The notes below the pieces were generated by a model. It was not told the origin of the DNA. It saw nothing but the letters and a program-made list of their open reading frames with translations, and did not search any database. A DNA stretch of 64,000 nucleotides from Haloarcula rubripromontorii (lineage in GTDB: Archaea; Halobacteriota; Halobacteria; Halobacteriales; Haloarculaceae): assembly GCF_001280425.1 (NCBI RefSeq), contig NZ_LIUF01000002.1, forward strand, positions 806,001-870,000, written 5' to 3'. The first letter of the stretch is position 1, and each line of letters opens with the position of its first letter. Shown piece after piece: positions 45,158-53,471 of this stretch. The position numbers and the translations under genes are program-made.

Positions 45158-45448
45158 TTATCGTCCCGTCGCATCAGTTTCACGCCAGCATCCCGGGAAT
45201 TTTGAGACGGTAAGCGTACGCCGTTGGAGGATCCCCTCGCCAAACCATCCGAAGTCGAGAACAGCTTCGAAGGACAATCGTTGACGGTGACATGCCGCAC
45301 CTGTGTCGGCTGACGGACCGTTCGAAACATCGCCGTACGTGAGGTCAAACAAGCCTGATTCTCCCTGCCAGTTCCCGTGCATAATCGCCGCTGACCTGAG
45401 AAGTTCATCGAAACCCAGTAATAGCGCCTCGTTGACGGTGGTCGTCAT
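45158..45448 (-). CDS. Hypothetical ORF, doubtful
   Basis: 96 codons beginning MTTTVNEALLLGFDELLRSAA and containing SFEAVLDFGWFGEGILQRRTL. The first half is plausible for a haloarchaeal protein; the C-terminal end (SKFPGCWRETDATGR) is not. It may be a gene fragment. No family is recognised. Confidence 0.25.
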   Translation of the reverse strand: MTTTVNEALLLGFDELLRSAAIMHGNWQGESGLFDLTYGDVSNGPSADTGAACHRQRLSFEAVLDFGWFGEGILQRRTLTVSKFPGCWRETDATGR

Positions 45449-45585
45449 GACGACGATCTCAGTGGCCGACGGTCAGTCACCCGCTGCCTCCTGATAGCTA
45501 GACAGTGAGTTTCTAGCAGTTATCTAGAGAACAGACTGTCAATACAGTCCACAAGTATTTTAATACTAATCATATAATGATTGGT

Positions 45586-45719
45586 TGGGTTCTGGTCCCC
45601 GCTCCACTTCCCTCTGGATCGCCCCCAATTCATCGACTGGCTCGGGTCCAGAACCCGTTGTCGTGGATGACGACTTCCAATGGTGTGTTGCACGCTGCTG
45701 CCCCCTGGCACCACACCAT
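45586..45719 (+). ncRNA. Putative small RNA, repeat family copy 2
   Basis: A TATA-like TATTTTAA (45556-45563) sits at exactly the same distance (23-30 nt) from TGGGTTCTGG as in copy 1. The outer stem GGGTTCTGG/CCAGAACCC extends with CCCG/CGGG. The second hairpin GTTGTC/GACGAC uses a wobble where copy 1 has a C-G pair, and the third is ATGGTGTG/CACACCAT (45680-45719). Sequence outside the stems diverges from copy 1, while pairing is kept. Confidence 0.5.
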
Positions 45720-46163
45720 ATCCCCCACACTGTTGTTGCCTGATCGGTAGTGGCTGTGCAGGCGTGTCAGTGTCTACCTGGATTTATTAGTAAGTGGTCC
45801 AGAACTCGGCAGGCAGCGAGGAATATAACACGTGGTTCTCCGCATTCGACTCAGAACTACGTTGATTCCGTGCCCTGTCTACTCCCCTTGATTCGGCCGT
45901 TCTATCGACTCTGTCGGTGCTAAACTCTGTCGTCGACACCAATGATGCCCGCTGGCTCAGTGCATCCCGGTGCTACCACCCTCAGCAACTGACCGCTCCG
46001 TTGATGTACATGGTGGGGACAGGGTTGTGCGACGTACAAGTGAGGGCACCGATAGAAACACCGGAATTGTGGCAGGCTGGCTGGTATCCGAGAGTGATTG
46101 ACTCATGCTATTTGATACCATGTATCAACAAAGTCTATTTGTCAGGCGGTTATTGCACTCGAA
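45720..46163. other. Intergenic region between RNA copies 2 and 3
   Basis: 444 bases without a convincing gene; a 92-codon frame (45917-46195) overlaps RNA copy 3 and lacks family features. A perfect inverted repeat TTGATAC-CAT-GTATCAA occurs at 46112-46128, just upstream of the TATA-like TATTTG (46136-46141) of copy 3. Confidence 0.4.
46112..46128. promoter_or_regulatory. Perfect inverted repeat upstream of RNA copy 3
   Basis: Seven-base arms TTGATAC and GTATCAA with spacer CAT, ending 8 bases before the TATA-like box. The location suits a transcription factor operator. Confidence 0.35.
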
Positions 46164-46290
46164 TGGGTTCTGGTCCCCGCTTCAATCACCCCTGATTGCT
46201 GGTCGTCTGGTAGGGTTTCTCGGGTCCGGAACCCAGCCGTGCCTCTGACATAGCAGCACGGTGGGCCACAATTGCCCATTGTGGGCCACC
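46164..46290 (+). ncRNA. Putative small RNA, repeat family copy 3
   Basis: Outer stem GGGTTCTGG/CCGGAACCC (one U-G wobble) plus CCCG/CGGG. Interior sequence differs from copies 1 and 2. The last hairpin is a 12-bp stem with a single mismatch (46260-46271 with 46279-46290). A TATA-like TATTTG lies 23-28 nt upstream. The second hairpin of copies 1 and 2 is not conserved. This is the most divergent member. Confidence 0.42.
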
Positions 46291-46620
46291 ATTTTCCCTC
46301 CAAACGAGCGGGCAAGGGCCTGTCGCACTACTCCGCTTGCATAGTACTGTTGTCCCGTTGAACACCGTCGGTAAAATGGAGTCGCAGCGTTTTGCAAACG
46401 TCTCTACACAGGACTGGACCAGCTATGTCCCAGCGTCAGTCAGCGTATATACGCTGGTGCAGGCGTTGAGGCCGTCATCGGTCCCCTCTCTGCCATCGGC
46501 TCGGTGGCGGATTCCTGTGTGGCCGGGACGTTTGTATCTGGTCCGTAGGATCACTAAGGGTCGTCATTTCCCGCTTTCTGCGTGTCTTTGGCAAGCGTTC
46601 AGCACTTCGCTAGATACGCT
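46291..46620. other. Intergenic region
   Basis: 330 bases after RNA copy 3. A plus-strand frame (46337-46645) is open but runs into the ACT-protein gene on the other strand and shows no motif. Nothing else is recognised. Confidence 0.35.
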
Positions 46621-47019
46621 TCAACAGGTGGCCTGTCGTGTTTGAACCCTACACCCCAGGTCGTCAAGCGTCTGAAGCGCCGTTTCGAGGTCCGACTGTT
46701 TGACTAGTACGTGGTCCGTCGAATACGCCGAGACGACGAACACAGAGACGTCGGCGTCGGCCAGGGCCGACGCAACCACTGCGAGGAACCCGACCAGTTC
46801 GAACGGGAGTTCCACATCGAAGGTCAGTCGCTTCCAGCCACGTTCCACGGAAGCGGCCTCATCCACGGTTGTGCTGGTCTGGTCGACGATGACGGTGGTC
46901 TCTGTCTCGTCCTGCACCATCGCGAACGCGTCCGGGTCTGGGTGGGCCGTCCGGCAGACGGCATACACCTCGTCAGCAACAGTGACCGTGGCGTCTTCTA
47001 GAAAGTCAGCCGGTTCCAT
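46621..47019 (-). CDS. ACT-domain protein
   Basis: 132 residues with two ACT-like halves. The first half reads AVCRTAHPDPDAFAMVQDETETTVIVDQ, and the second WKRLTFDVELPFELVGFLAVVASALADADVSVFVVSAYSTDHVLV. The latter is the amino-acid-sensing ACT fold found in stand-alone ACT proteins (CASTOR/ThrR-like). It probably binds an amino acid; a partner is unknown. Confidence 0.78.
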   Translation of the reverse strand: MEPADFLEDATVTVADEVYAVCRTAHPDPDAFAMVQDETETTVIVDQTSTTVDEAASVERGWKRLTFDVELPFELVGFLAVVASALADADVSVFVVSAYSTDHVLVKQSDLETALQTLDDLGCRVQTRQATC

Positions 47020-47451
47020 CTCGTCGTCCTTGGTTCCTCTCCCACTAGTAGTGGTCGGTGTTCTCTGCGCGGCTGTGTCTTCTCTCCACTCCTCGCAGTG
47101 ATGCTAACAGCACTGACAGCCGGTGCCAGCGCCAGCTTCGGGGTTCGACGAGTTTCGCTACTGCTACCGGTACCAGCACTTGCGGCCGCTGTCCCCCTGG
47201 GGCTGTATGCTTTTGCCCGGGACACATTTGTCTGAGGAAGGCGACGGTACCGTTGGCACTCGAAGACTGACGTTGAAGTACTCAACGAGTAACGTTCTCC
47301 GGCCCAACTCGCCATGCGAAGCTACCTATGCCTGCCAAATCTGCGTAATTCTCTGGGTGTGCAATGAGCTATCCGGACTACTGCCACACGTGATCGTATT
47401 AGGTAAAAACCTCACCGCACTGAAATAGTGCGTGCCGCGTGTGTGGTCCAA
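47020..47451. other. Intergenic region
   Basis: 432 bases. A 44-codon hydrophobic frame (47101-47235, MLTALTAGASASFGVRR... ) could be a small membrane protein, but no promoter or family supports it. No repeat is seen. Confidence 0.35.
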
Positions 47452-47646
47452 TCAGTTACGCCACTCGTTGATGAGTGTCGGTATGATGACGCCAACGCCG
47501 AGTAGCACAGCGAAATGAATCCATTGACTGTCAGTAACAGTTGTTGTACCGAATACCGCCACGAGAGCGAGTATAATAAAGACCGCTGTGATCTTGGTCT
47601 CTGTACTGACAAAGTTCGTTGAACTACTGGAGGGCGGTTCTGACAT
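47452..47646 (-). CDS. Small two-span membrane protein
   Basis: 64 residues: polar Ser-rich N-terminus, helix ITAVFIILALVAVFGTT, short loop, helix IHFAVLLGVGVIIPTLI, and a basic end NEWRN. A TATA-like TTTTTATA (minus strand, near 47670-47677) is about 27 nt upstream of the ATG, consistent with a leaderless gene. Function unknown. Confidence 0.6.
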   Translation of the reverse strand: MSEPPSSSSTNFVSTETKITAVFIILALVAVFGTTTVTDSQWIHFAVLLGVGVIIPTLINEWRN

Positions 47647-48017
47647 CTGGTCAATGTTTGACCGCAGTATAAAAATGTCTTACCCAGAGTATCAGACCCG
47701 GCAACTGCCCCGGACCGACCAGTATAAGAGGCGCACCCGCCTAAAAATGGGGCTCCACACACGGCCCGGAGCTTACAAAAAGCAATCAGCGATTCGGGTA
47801 TGTAATTCTGAAAGGTCGACATAGTGCGGCGTCAATCCGCACACTAACTGATTAGGGAGTGACTGATGTAACAGAGAACACCCGAACGGCGATACCTTTT
47901 CTTCTCGACGGCCTCTCCGTACCGTACTGGCAAAGGACATACGGGTTCAGTTTAGCCGTGATATCGAATTTGAAGTATGTTTGTTATTCAGGTGTAACGA
48001 CTTGAGTGCCTCCAATC
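47647..48017. other. Intergenic region
   Basis: 371 bases. A GTGCGG/CCGCAC hairpin lies near 47824-47842. The promoter of the small membrane protein is at its left end. No gene is recognised. Confidence 0.35.
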
Positions 48018-48518
48018 ATGACCCAGCGGTTCCCGACTTTCGTCCGCGGTCTGAGTATAGTCTTTGCGAACTGTATTCCGCTTGTCGGAGTCACTGCCTG
48101 GGGCTGGGACCTATGGCTATTACTTGTTGTCTACATAGCTGAGGCCGCATTTTCAGTCATCATCGCAGCGACGAAAGCCCTGTTCGCTGAGCAGAGGTCT
48201 CCGGGACGTCCCGGACAGCACGAGCCATTACATGAGCTCCGGGAGAAACGCGGTAGTTTTCACCTCTATTCGAATTGGCCCCCAATTTATCCACGGAACG
48301 TCTCAGCTGGCCTCGCTGTGACCATCGCGGCGTTGCTGTTCTCACAGATCGAAGAGTTCGTGGCTGAGTACATCGGCACCGGTGAGTATCGCGACGTGTC
48401 CGCACAGGAACTGATCCGGACACCGGCACAGTTGACCCCGGTACTGCTTTTCCTCGGCTTCTCACGTTGGGTGGGTCCCGGGCCGGTCGTATCCACGGGG
48501 CTTTCCTTTAGCCAGTGA
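48018..48518 (+). CDS. DUF6498-like membrane protein, probably truncated
   Basis: 166 residues. It begins with a hydrophobic helix after FVRGLSIVFANCIPLVGVTAWGWDLWLLLVVYIAEA, a pattern of haloarchaeal DUF6498 proteins. These are usually longer, with several more helices; here the frame ends after FLGFSRWVGPGPVV. A central charged loop (EPLHELREKRGSFHLY) is typical. The downstream 340 bases hold remnants only, so the gene may have lost its 3' half. Confidence 0.5.
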   Translation: MTQRFPTFVRGLSIVFANCIPLVGVTAWGWDLWLLLVVYIAEAAFSVIIAATKALFAEQRSPGRPGQHEPLHELREKRGSFHLYSNWPPIYPRNVSAGLAVTIAALLFSQIEEFVAEYIGTGEYRDVSAQELIRTPAQLTPVLLFLGFSRWVGPGPVVSTGLSFSQ

Positions 48519-48650
48519 GAGGCCACCTGTTCCGGAAAGTCAAAGGTGACTCGTTCGGCGTGCTATGGTTTTCTTAGAACACTCTATTCACCGTTCCTGA
48601 CGGGTATGCGTCTTCTAGGAACGATCCGACGAAGGCCTTCGGACTAGTGA

Positions 48651-48788
48651 GGCATTGGGGCGGTACTCGACATTGACGATGTCTTGCCACAGAGCGAGAT
48701 CGTCACCCGGACAGAACTCTCGAAAATAACTGTTAGTCGTACGCTCAACAGTCTGGAAGCCAAAAATCTCGTTGCACGAATCGGCTAA
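48651..48788 (+). pseudogene. Winged-helix regulator remnant
   Basis: An in-frame run without a start translates as DIDDVLPQSEIVTRTELSKITVSRTLNSLEAKNLVARIG before TAA (split here: the motif is LPQSEIVTRTELSKITV, then SRTLNSLEAKNLV). This is the core of a MarR/IclR-like winged helix. No upstream domain is present, so it is probably the tail of a deleted regulator gene. Confidence 0.45.
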
Positions 48789-48858
48789 TAGAGGGCCTCC
48801 ACAGTCGTGTGGCTGCAGATTTCGCATCGTACTTGATCCGGGAGCCGTGACTTACTGT

Positions 48859-49197
48859 ATGCGCACCGCCCTCCGATACGCTATTTCAGCAGGCGTTGGA
48901 CTACTAATCACAGTTCTTGCAGTAGCGTTCGCCACATCGGACCACCTGGTCATACTTTCGCTTCTCCCACTGTACGGTGCGGTAACGTCAATGATTCTGG
49001 CACATAAACAGCAGTGGCTCTCTCTTTCCCGTGGGGAGCCGAATCGGTCGACGAGGAAACGAGGGGGTATTATCGGCGGCGTCGGAGCATTTACTGGGTA
49101 TTTGCTTCTGCAGGCATCAATCCCCGCCGGCCTCGCTGGGTACGGATTAATGCTTCTTGGTATGGCTGGAGCGATTGGCGATATGGACGGGGCCTGA
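48859..49197 (+). CDS. Four-helix membrane protein
   Basis: 112 residues with hydrophobic helices at about 6-27, 33-50, 68-88 and 92-108; the loop after helix 2 is basic (HKQQWLSLSRGEPNRSTRKR). The ATG at 48859 begins the first helix with MRTALRYAISAGVG. Upstream in-frame codons encode unlike sequence. Not recognised. Confidence 0.5.
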   Translation: MRTALRYAISAGVGLLITVLAVAFATSDHLVILSLLPLYGAVTSMILAHKQQWLSLSRGEPNRSTRKRGGIIGGVGAFTGYLLLQASIPAGLAGYGLMLLGMAGAIGDMDGA

Positions 49198-49462
49198 GTC
49201 TGTTGTACTGACCCGTTCGCCTGAACTACGCCTCCAAAGCCGACCGCTTTTCACAGCCTACTATCGGATCAGCTATGAGTTTGACGGGCCTGTCGTTTCG
49301 GCTGCTTGGGACGCCGACAAGGTTGTATTGTGGACTCTACTGTTCGAAATCCTTGACAGTGGTGTGACTGTACTCGCGGCGAGCGTCGTATTCGAAACAA
49401 CACCACAATCAGCCCGTGAAACCGTATTTTATATTCATCCAAGCAGTACCGTATCCTAACAG

Positions 49463-50692
49463 ATGTATCGGTTTGCGAGGAAGCTATTCAGTTTGCGAGG
49501 GGTTGTGCGTGTACTTGTTGTTGTGGTACTGGTCACAGCGAGCGGATGCAGTGCAATCGGGAGTTCGTCCAGCGGTCATTCGGAGCTACCGTCAGAGGAT
49601 GAGGCAACAGACCGCTACGCATCGCTAGATACAGTCAACGCGACAGTAACGACAGTCCGAACCCGGAACGACAAAACAACAACAATTGTCACTCAAAAGC
49701 GGGAACGAGTTCACTCATTTGCGTACTTTGAGCGGGTGATATCGGTTACTAGAGCAGAGGAGACAAGGCCTCCGCGGGTTGGTGAAGGCGGATTTATTAT
49801 TGCAAACGGGTCAACGCTCGTGTCCTATGATCCAGAGTCAAATGAACTCCACCGAATGTCGTTCCAGACCACCGATAGCGGTACAGGGACGACGTATCCA
49901 GAACTTCTCGCCGCTGCGAAAAGTAACCGCCCTGTCTCGCAGCCGACGTCGACCCCAGGCATTTCGCCCCTGCCGGTAGTGCCACAAGAAGACGAGTCCG
50001 GAGAAAACAGTTCATCTGCGTATCGTGGCGGGAACGTGACAGTCGTATACAACGGCACAGAAACGATTGCTGGACGAGAAGCCTATCGGTTAGAGATAGC
50101 CCCGGCCAGTGAAGATATGTCGTTACAGTCACAGACGCTGTGGCTAGATACTGAGTTCCTGTTTCCGATCAAGCGACAGACGGCGTTCGTTGCCAACGGT
50201 GATGACTACGAATACATAGTCACATATCGGAATGTGACGTTCAATCCGGCGTTCGAACCTGGAACGTTCCAACTCGAACCACAAGAGGTTCCGGATGATG
50301 CACAACAGGTCCAGTTCAATACCTACGAGTCACGAGCGGCGCTGGACGACGCTGCTTCACTTCCGGTTCCGAACCCGGACATGCCGGCAGAATTCGAGTT
50401 AGAAGTCGCATCGCACCGCTCAACTGATCCGGAGGTAGCGATGCTCAGGTATGAGTCTACAGGCACTGACACACACTACAGGATTGGCATTCTCAACGGG
50501 ACACAGAACACGACCACAGGAACGCCCGTGCAAGTGGGTGAGTACGAAGCAAGACAAACGCAGACGAACAGAACGGTACGGATTAGTTGGTCGGTAAATG
50601 GCACCACATATTATGTGAGCAGGTTCCCTGCCGACACAGCCGACAACAGCACGTTACTACGTGTTGCACGCTCGGTTGCGAAGACTACGTGA
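49463..50692 (+). CDS. LolA-like/DUF2092 lipoprotein
   Basis: 409 residues. Signal peptide LFSLRGVVRVLVVVVLVTASGC with a lipobox ending at Cys 29; no twin arginine, so Sec export is likely. The middle is a beta-rich domain (GGFIIANGSTLVSYDPESNELHRM, REAYRLEIAPA, LWLDTEFLFPIKRQ) typical of LolA-like outer-membrane lipoprotein carrier folds, used in haloarchaea as surface lipoproteins. The C-terminal half (DMPAEFELEV ... ARSVAKTT) resembles a second sensor-type domain. A TATA-like TATTTTATATTC is about 30 nt upstream. Confidence 0.7.
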   Translation: MYRFARKLFSLRGVVRVLVVVVLVTASGCSAIGSSSSGHSELPSEDEATDRYASLDTVNATVTTVRTRNDKTTTIVTQKRERVHSFAYFERVISVTRAEETRPPRVGEGGFIIANGSTLVSYDPESNELHRMSFQTTDSGTGTTYPELLAAAKSNRPVSQPTSTPGISPLPVVPQEDESGENSSSAYRGGNVTVVYNGTETIAGREAYRLEIAPASEDMSLQSQTLWLDTEFLFPIKRQTAFVANGDDYEYIVTYRNVTFNPAFEPGTFQLEPQEVPDDAQQVQFNTYESRAALDDAASLPVPNPDMPAEFELEVASHRSTDPEVAMLRYESTGTDTHYRIGILNGTQNTTTGTPVQVGEYEARQTQTNRTVRISWSVNGTTYYVSRFPADTADNSTLLRVARSVAKTT

Positions 50693-50987
50693 CAGCCGAC
50701 CCGATCAGCCGTGTTGCTATGTCGGCCGTATAATCCACCCCGTGGCCAGCCGCCCGTATCGGATGGTACACAGGTGTAGCCGAACGGGCTACCGCTGAAA
50801 CGCGAGGCCAGAGGATCGTCGGTAACAGCAGCGATAGCTTTCGATAGATCGCATCAAAAGCTCGTAGCTTCAAGGCTAACAGTTGTCCCGTACTTTCTGT
50901 TGAGTTGGTGCACGCCGTTCAAACAGTACAGCCGGGGTGCGTCTCTGGCTGGCAAGATACATACTACTTGGAGGCGAAAGGCGGCAT

Positions 50988-51218
50988 ATGGGCAGTGTCG
51001 CGCGACAATTTTGGCTCACGATTGTCCCCTCGGTGACTAGTCTTTCGACCATGGGCCTGCTCATTTTGCTTGCGCTCTTTCCAGATCGGCTGTTTACTAT
51101 CAGTACTGCCGGGTACATCGTTACGGCTGCAATCGCGTTCGTCTCGATCGGAATTCTCGTGTGGCAACTCAGCAGCAGCAGTGAGACCCAGAATGCTATC
51201 GACCGGCCAGAGGAGTAA
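50988..51218 (+). CDS. Small two-span membrane protein
   Basis: 76 residues: VARQFWLTIVPSVTSLSTMG leads into a helix (LLILLALFPDRLF), then GYIVTAAIAFVSIGILVWQL and a polar acidic tail. The ATG at 50988 is chosen because it opens the first helix. No family is recognised. Confidence 0.5.
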   Translation: MGSVARQFWLTIVPSVTSLSTMGLLILLALFPDRLFTISTAGYIVTAAIAFVSIGILVWQLSSSSETQNAIDRPEE

Positions 51219-51550
51219 GGGAAGCGAGGACACTCCGTCCACCGGCCGGTCGAGGGTTTCGTCACGACCTGTTCAAGACCGGTGAGAAAGGGATCAACCG
51301 CGTCACTCCGTAGCGTACTTCGATCGACGGACTGCGGCCCTGCGCCAGAACCTGTTAGCGGCAGGTCCCGCGAATACGCGAGTATATCTCTGTCGCTGAT
51401 GGCTGGTTTGCACTTACCCGTGCCATAGGTTCCGGGTGTAGCTGGAGGGGTATCAGCGCTGCCCCCTCGTAGAGATGCGTCTACACTTGGCGTGGTTGTA
51501 TGTTATTCTCGGTTGGAAGGAAAGATTATATTAATTGCTGTCCTCTCATT
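51219..51550. other. Intergenic region upstream of the SsuA-like operon
   Basis: 332 bases without a gene. Near the right end AGATTATATTAATT (51521-51534) supplies a TATA-like box for the downstream operon. Nothing else is recognised. Confidence 0.4.
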
Positions 51551-51579
51551 TTAGGCATGCCTAATTTAGGCTGCCCTAA
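51551..51579 (+). promoter_or_regulatory. Tandem DtxR/SirR-type operator overlapping a leaderless start
   Basis: Two 14-base palindromes 15 bases apart: TTAGGCATGCCTAA (51551-51564, perfect; the ATG start codon 51557-51559 lies inside it) and TTAGGCTGCCCTAA (51566-51579, one mismatch). Both match the TTAGGnnnnCCTAA core of DtxR-family iron/manganese regulators (DtxR box; haloarchaeal SirR/Idr sites are similar). Sited over the transcription start, binding should block initiation, so the ABC operon is predicted to be repressed when metal is plentiful. Confidence 0.6.
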
Positions 51580-52645
51580 TAATTCGAGTCGGTCCGCCGA
51601 AACACGTCTCCAGAGTAGACGACGTTTCCTCGCGAAAGCTGGTGCAGCAGTCGGCGCAAGCACACTTACCGGCCTCTCTGGGTGTACATCTCTGCTCAGT
51701 GGCAACTCCATGGATACCCTCAGCGTTGCATTCAAGCCACCGTTCCCGTTCCTCCAGTACCACGTGATGAATCAGGAAGGGTACTTTGAACAACTGGATC
51801 CCGACATCGAGGCGACGAACTTCGCTAACGAGGGTCTCACCATCGTTTCAGCGTACTCCGACGGGGACATCGACCTCGCTTTCATGGGCATCACCCCTGC
51901 GATTAAGATGAAGAGTAAGGATGTCCCGGGGAAAGTCACAGCGGCCAATCACAAGAACGGGTTTGTCGTATTCGCTCACGAAGACTTTGCTGCTCTCTGG
52001 GATGAACACGGTGCCGACGCTTTCCGGGTCTTCCGTGAGAAAAACGGGCGGAAATTCAAGTTCAGCACCTTCCCAAAAGGCAGTGTCGCGTTTATTCTTC
52101 TCCACTATTGGCTCCGCGAGGAACTCGGAATCTCCCCGGATCTTGTTGACATCGAGCCGATGGCGGGTGGTAGCCCCGTCAAACGCTCGCTGCTCTCCGG
52201 GAACGTCGATGGCACTGTCATTATGGAACCCATCCCAACTGCGCTTGAACAGAGAGGCGCACCCTTTGAGCGCATTACGTGGGCTGGCTCGTTCATGTCA
52301 GGCCAGCCTGGCGGCATCATGTTCATGCACGACCGCCTCTGGGACGATCACCCGGACATCGCGAAGTCTGTAATTACCCAACATTCGCGTGCCACTGAAA
52401 CCATTCAGGAACAGCCGGCTATCGCTGCGGAGGCCGTGAGTAAGGCCAAAGGCGACAAACTCCCGACGAAGATTGCTCGGAAAGCCCTCAGGTCGAAGGC
52501 GTCGAACTACATCAGCGACCCGGCACAGATTACAGAGAGTACGCAGCTTTTCGCTGCGCAGATGGAGGAACTCGGCCAGATCGAAAGCGGAGTGTCTACC
52601 GACAAACTCTTCGAGCAGTCACTCTACGACGACATCGCCGAATAG
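51557..52645 (+). CDS. NitT/TauT-type ABC substrate-binding lipoprotein
   Basis: 362 residues. Tat motif SRRRFLAKAGAAVGAS and lipobox LSGC (near 44), then a type II binding protein of the SsuA/TauA/THI5 group. It shows LSVAFKPPFPFLQYHVMNQEGYF, IVSAYSDGDIDLAFMGITPAI and EPIPTALEQRGAPFERI. Ligands of this family include sulfonates, nitrate, thiamine precursors and others; the predicted metal-dependent operator over the start points to something linked to iron or manganese status. The start codon itself lies within that operator, consistent with a leaderless mRNA (TATA near 51524-51531). Confidence 0.82.
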   Translation: MPNLGCPNNSSRSAETRLQSRRRFLAKAGAAVGASTLTGLSGCTSLLSGNSMDTLSVAFKPPFPFLQYHVMNQEGYFEQLDPDIEATNFANEGLTIVSAYSDGDIDLAFMGITPAIKMKSKDVPGKVTAANHKNGFVVFAHEDFAALWDEHGADAFRVFREKNGRKFKFSTFPKGSVAFILLHYWLREELGISPDLVDIEPMAGGSPVKRSLLSGNVDGTVIMEPIPTALEQRGAPFERITWAGSFMSGQPGGIMFMHDRLWDDHPDIAKSVITQHSRATETIQEQPAIAAEAVSKAKGDKLPTKIARKALRSKASNYISDPAQITESTQLFAAQMEELGQIESGVSTDKLFEQSLYDDIAE

Positions 52646-52646
52646 G

Positions 52647-53471
52647 ATGGCCACCGAATTTGACCCAGTAGCGGACTCATCCGGCATCCGCTCTCAGCCG
52701 ACAACTACGACTGCGTTCGGCCGAGAATGGAATCTGACACGTCTGTGGTATGGATCTGTGGGAACTGCTGGATTTCTGGCAGTCTGGTGGGCGGGGGGCC
52801 GTGAAGTTCCGTCGTACCTGTTGCCGACTCCCAGCGAGGTGGCGGGCGCGCTGTGGACGGAGCTGGTTAGCGGCGAATTACTTGTTCATCTCAGTGAGAG
52901 TCTCCTCCACTACGTTCCCGGTGTCGCCGTTGGCATTGTGGCTGGCGGTCTACTTGGCATCGGCATGGGGTGGAGTCTGGTCATTGACGCCGCCCTCACA
53001 CCCATCGTGCGGGTACTCCGGCCGATTCCACCATTGGCGTGGATCGTGTTCGCCATCATCTGGCTTGGACTCGGTCACACCGGTGCGGCCTTTATTGTGT
53101 TCATCGGTGCATTTTGGATTACGTTCTATAATGCGTACGAGGGGGTAGAGAACGCCTCGAACGAGCTAATCGAGGTCGCTACGACGCTGGGTGTCGATAG
53201 CAATCGCCGGCTGCTGTGGCGGGTCGTCATTCCAGATGCGTTACCGGGGATTCTGACCGGAGTCCGTACGAGCGTCGGCCAGTGCTGGATGATGGTGATT
53301 GCAGCCGAGTTGTTCGGCGCGCCCGGTGTCGGGTACGAAATTATCACGAGCGCAAATAACCTCGCGATGGCGCGTAGCATCGCGTATATGCTGGTGATTA
53401 GTGTGGTGTTCCTGCTCAGCGACTGGGGCGTCCGGCGAGTCCGTGCCCACCTCCTCGACTGGCAACAATGA
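52647..53471 (+). CDS. NitT/TauT-type ABC transporter permease
   Basis: 274 residues. About six helices; LVHLSESLLHYVPGVAVGIVAGGLLGIGMGW and the EAA coupling loop LIEVATTLGVDSNRRLLWRVVIPDALPGILTGVRTSVGQCWMMVIAAELFGA are typical of SsuC/TauC. The ATG lies one base after the binding-protein stop, and the stop overlaps the ATPase start. Confidence 0.9.
   Translation: MATEFDPVADSSGIRSQPTTTTAFGREWNLTRLWYGSVGTAGFLAVWWAGGREVPSYLLPTPSEVAGALWTELVSGELLVHLSESLLHYVPGVAVGIVAGGLLGIGMGWSLVIDAALTPIVRVLRPIPPLAWIVFAIIWLGLGHTGAAFIVFIGAFWITFYNAYEGVENASNELIEVATTLGVDSNRRLLWRVVIPDALPGILTGVRTSVGQCWMMVIAAELFGAPGVGYEIITSANNLAMARSIAYMLVISVVFLLSDWGVRRVRAHLLDWQQ

Noticed and set aside
47101-47235. 44-codon hydrophobic frame that could be a membrane peptide.
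   Set aside because: No promoter or homologue in the window; alanine-rich hydrophobic frames arise by chance in GC-rich DNA.
49157-49459. 100-codon plus-strand frame before the lipoprotein gene.
   Set aside because: It begins inside the preceding gene and covers the lipoprotein promoter; no family features, though a decayed fragment is possible.
50685-50873. 62-codon minus-strand frame after the lipoprotein gene.
   Set aside because: Basic, unlike haloarchaeal proteins, and without a motif; likely chance.
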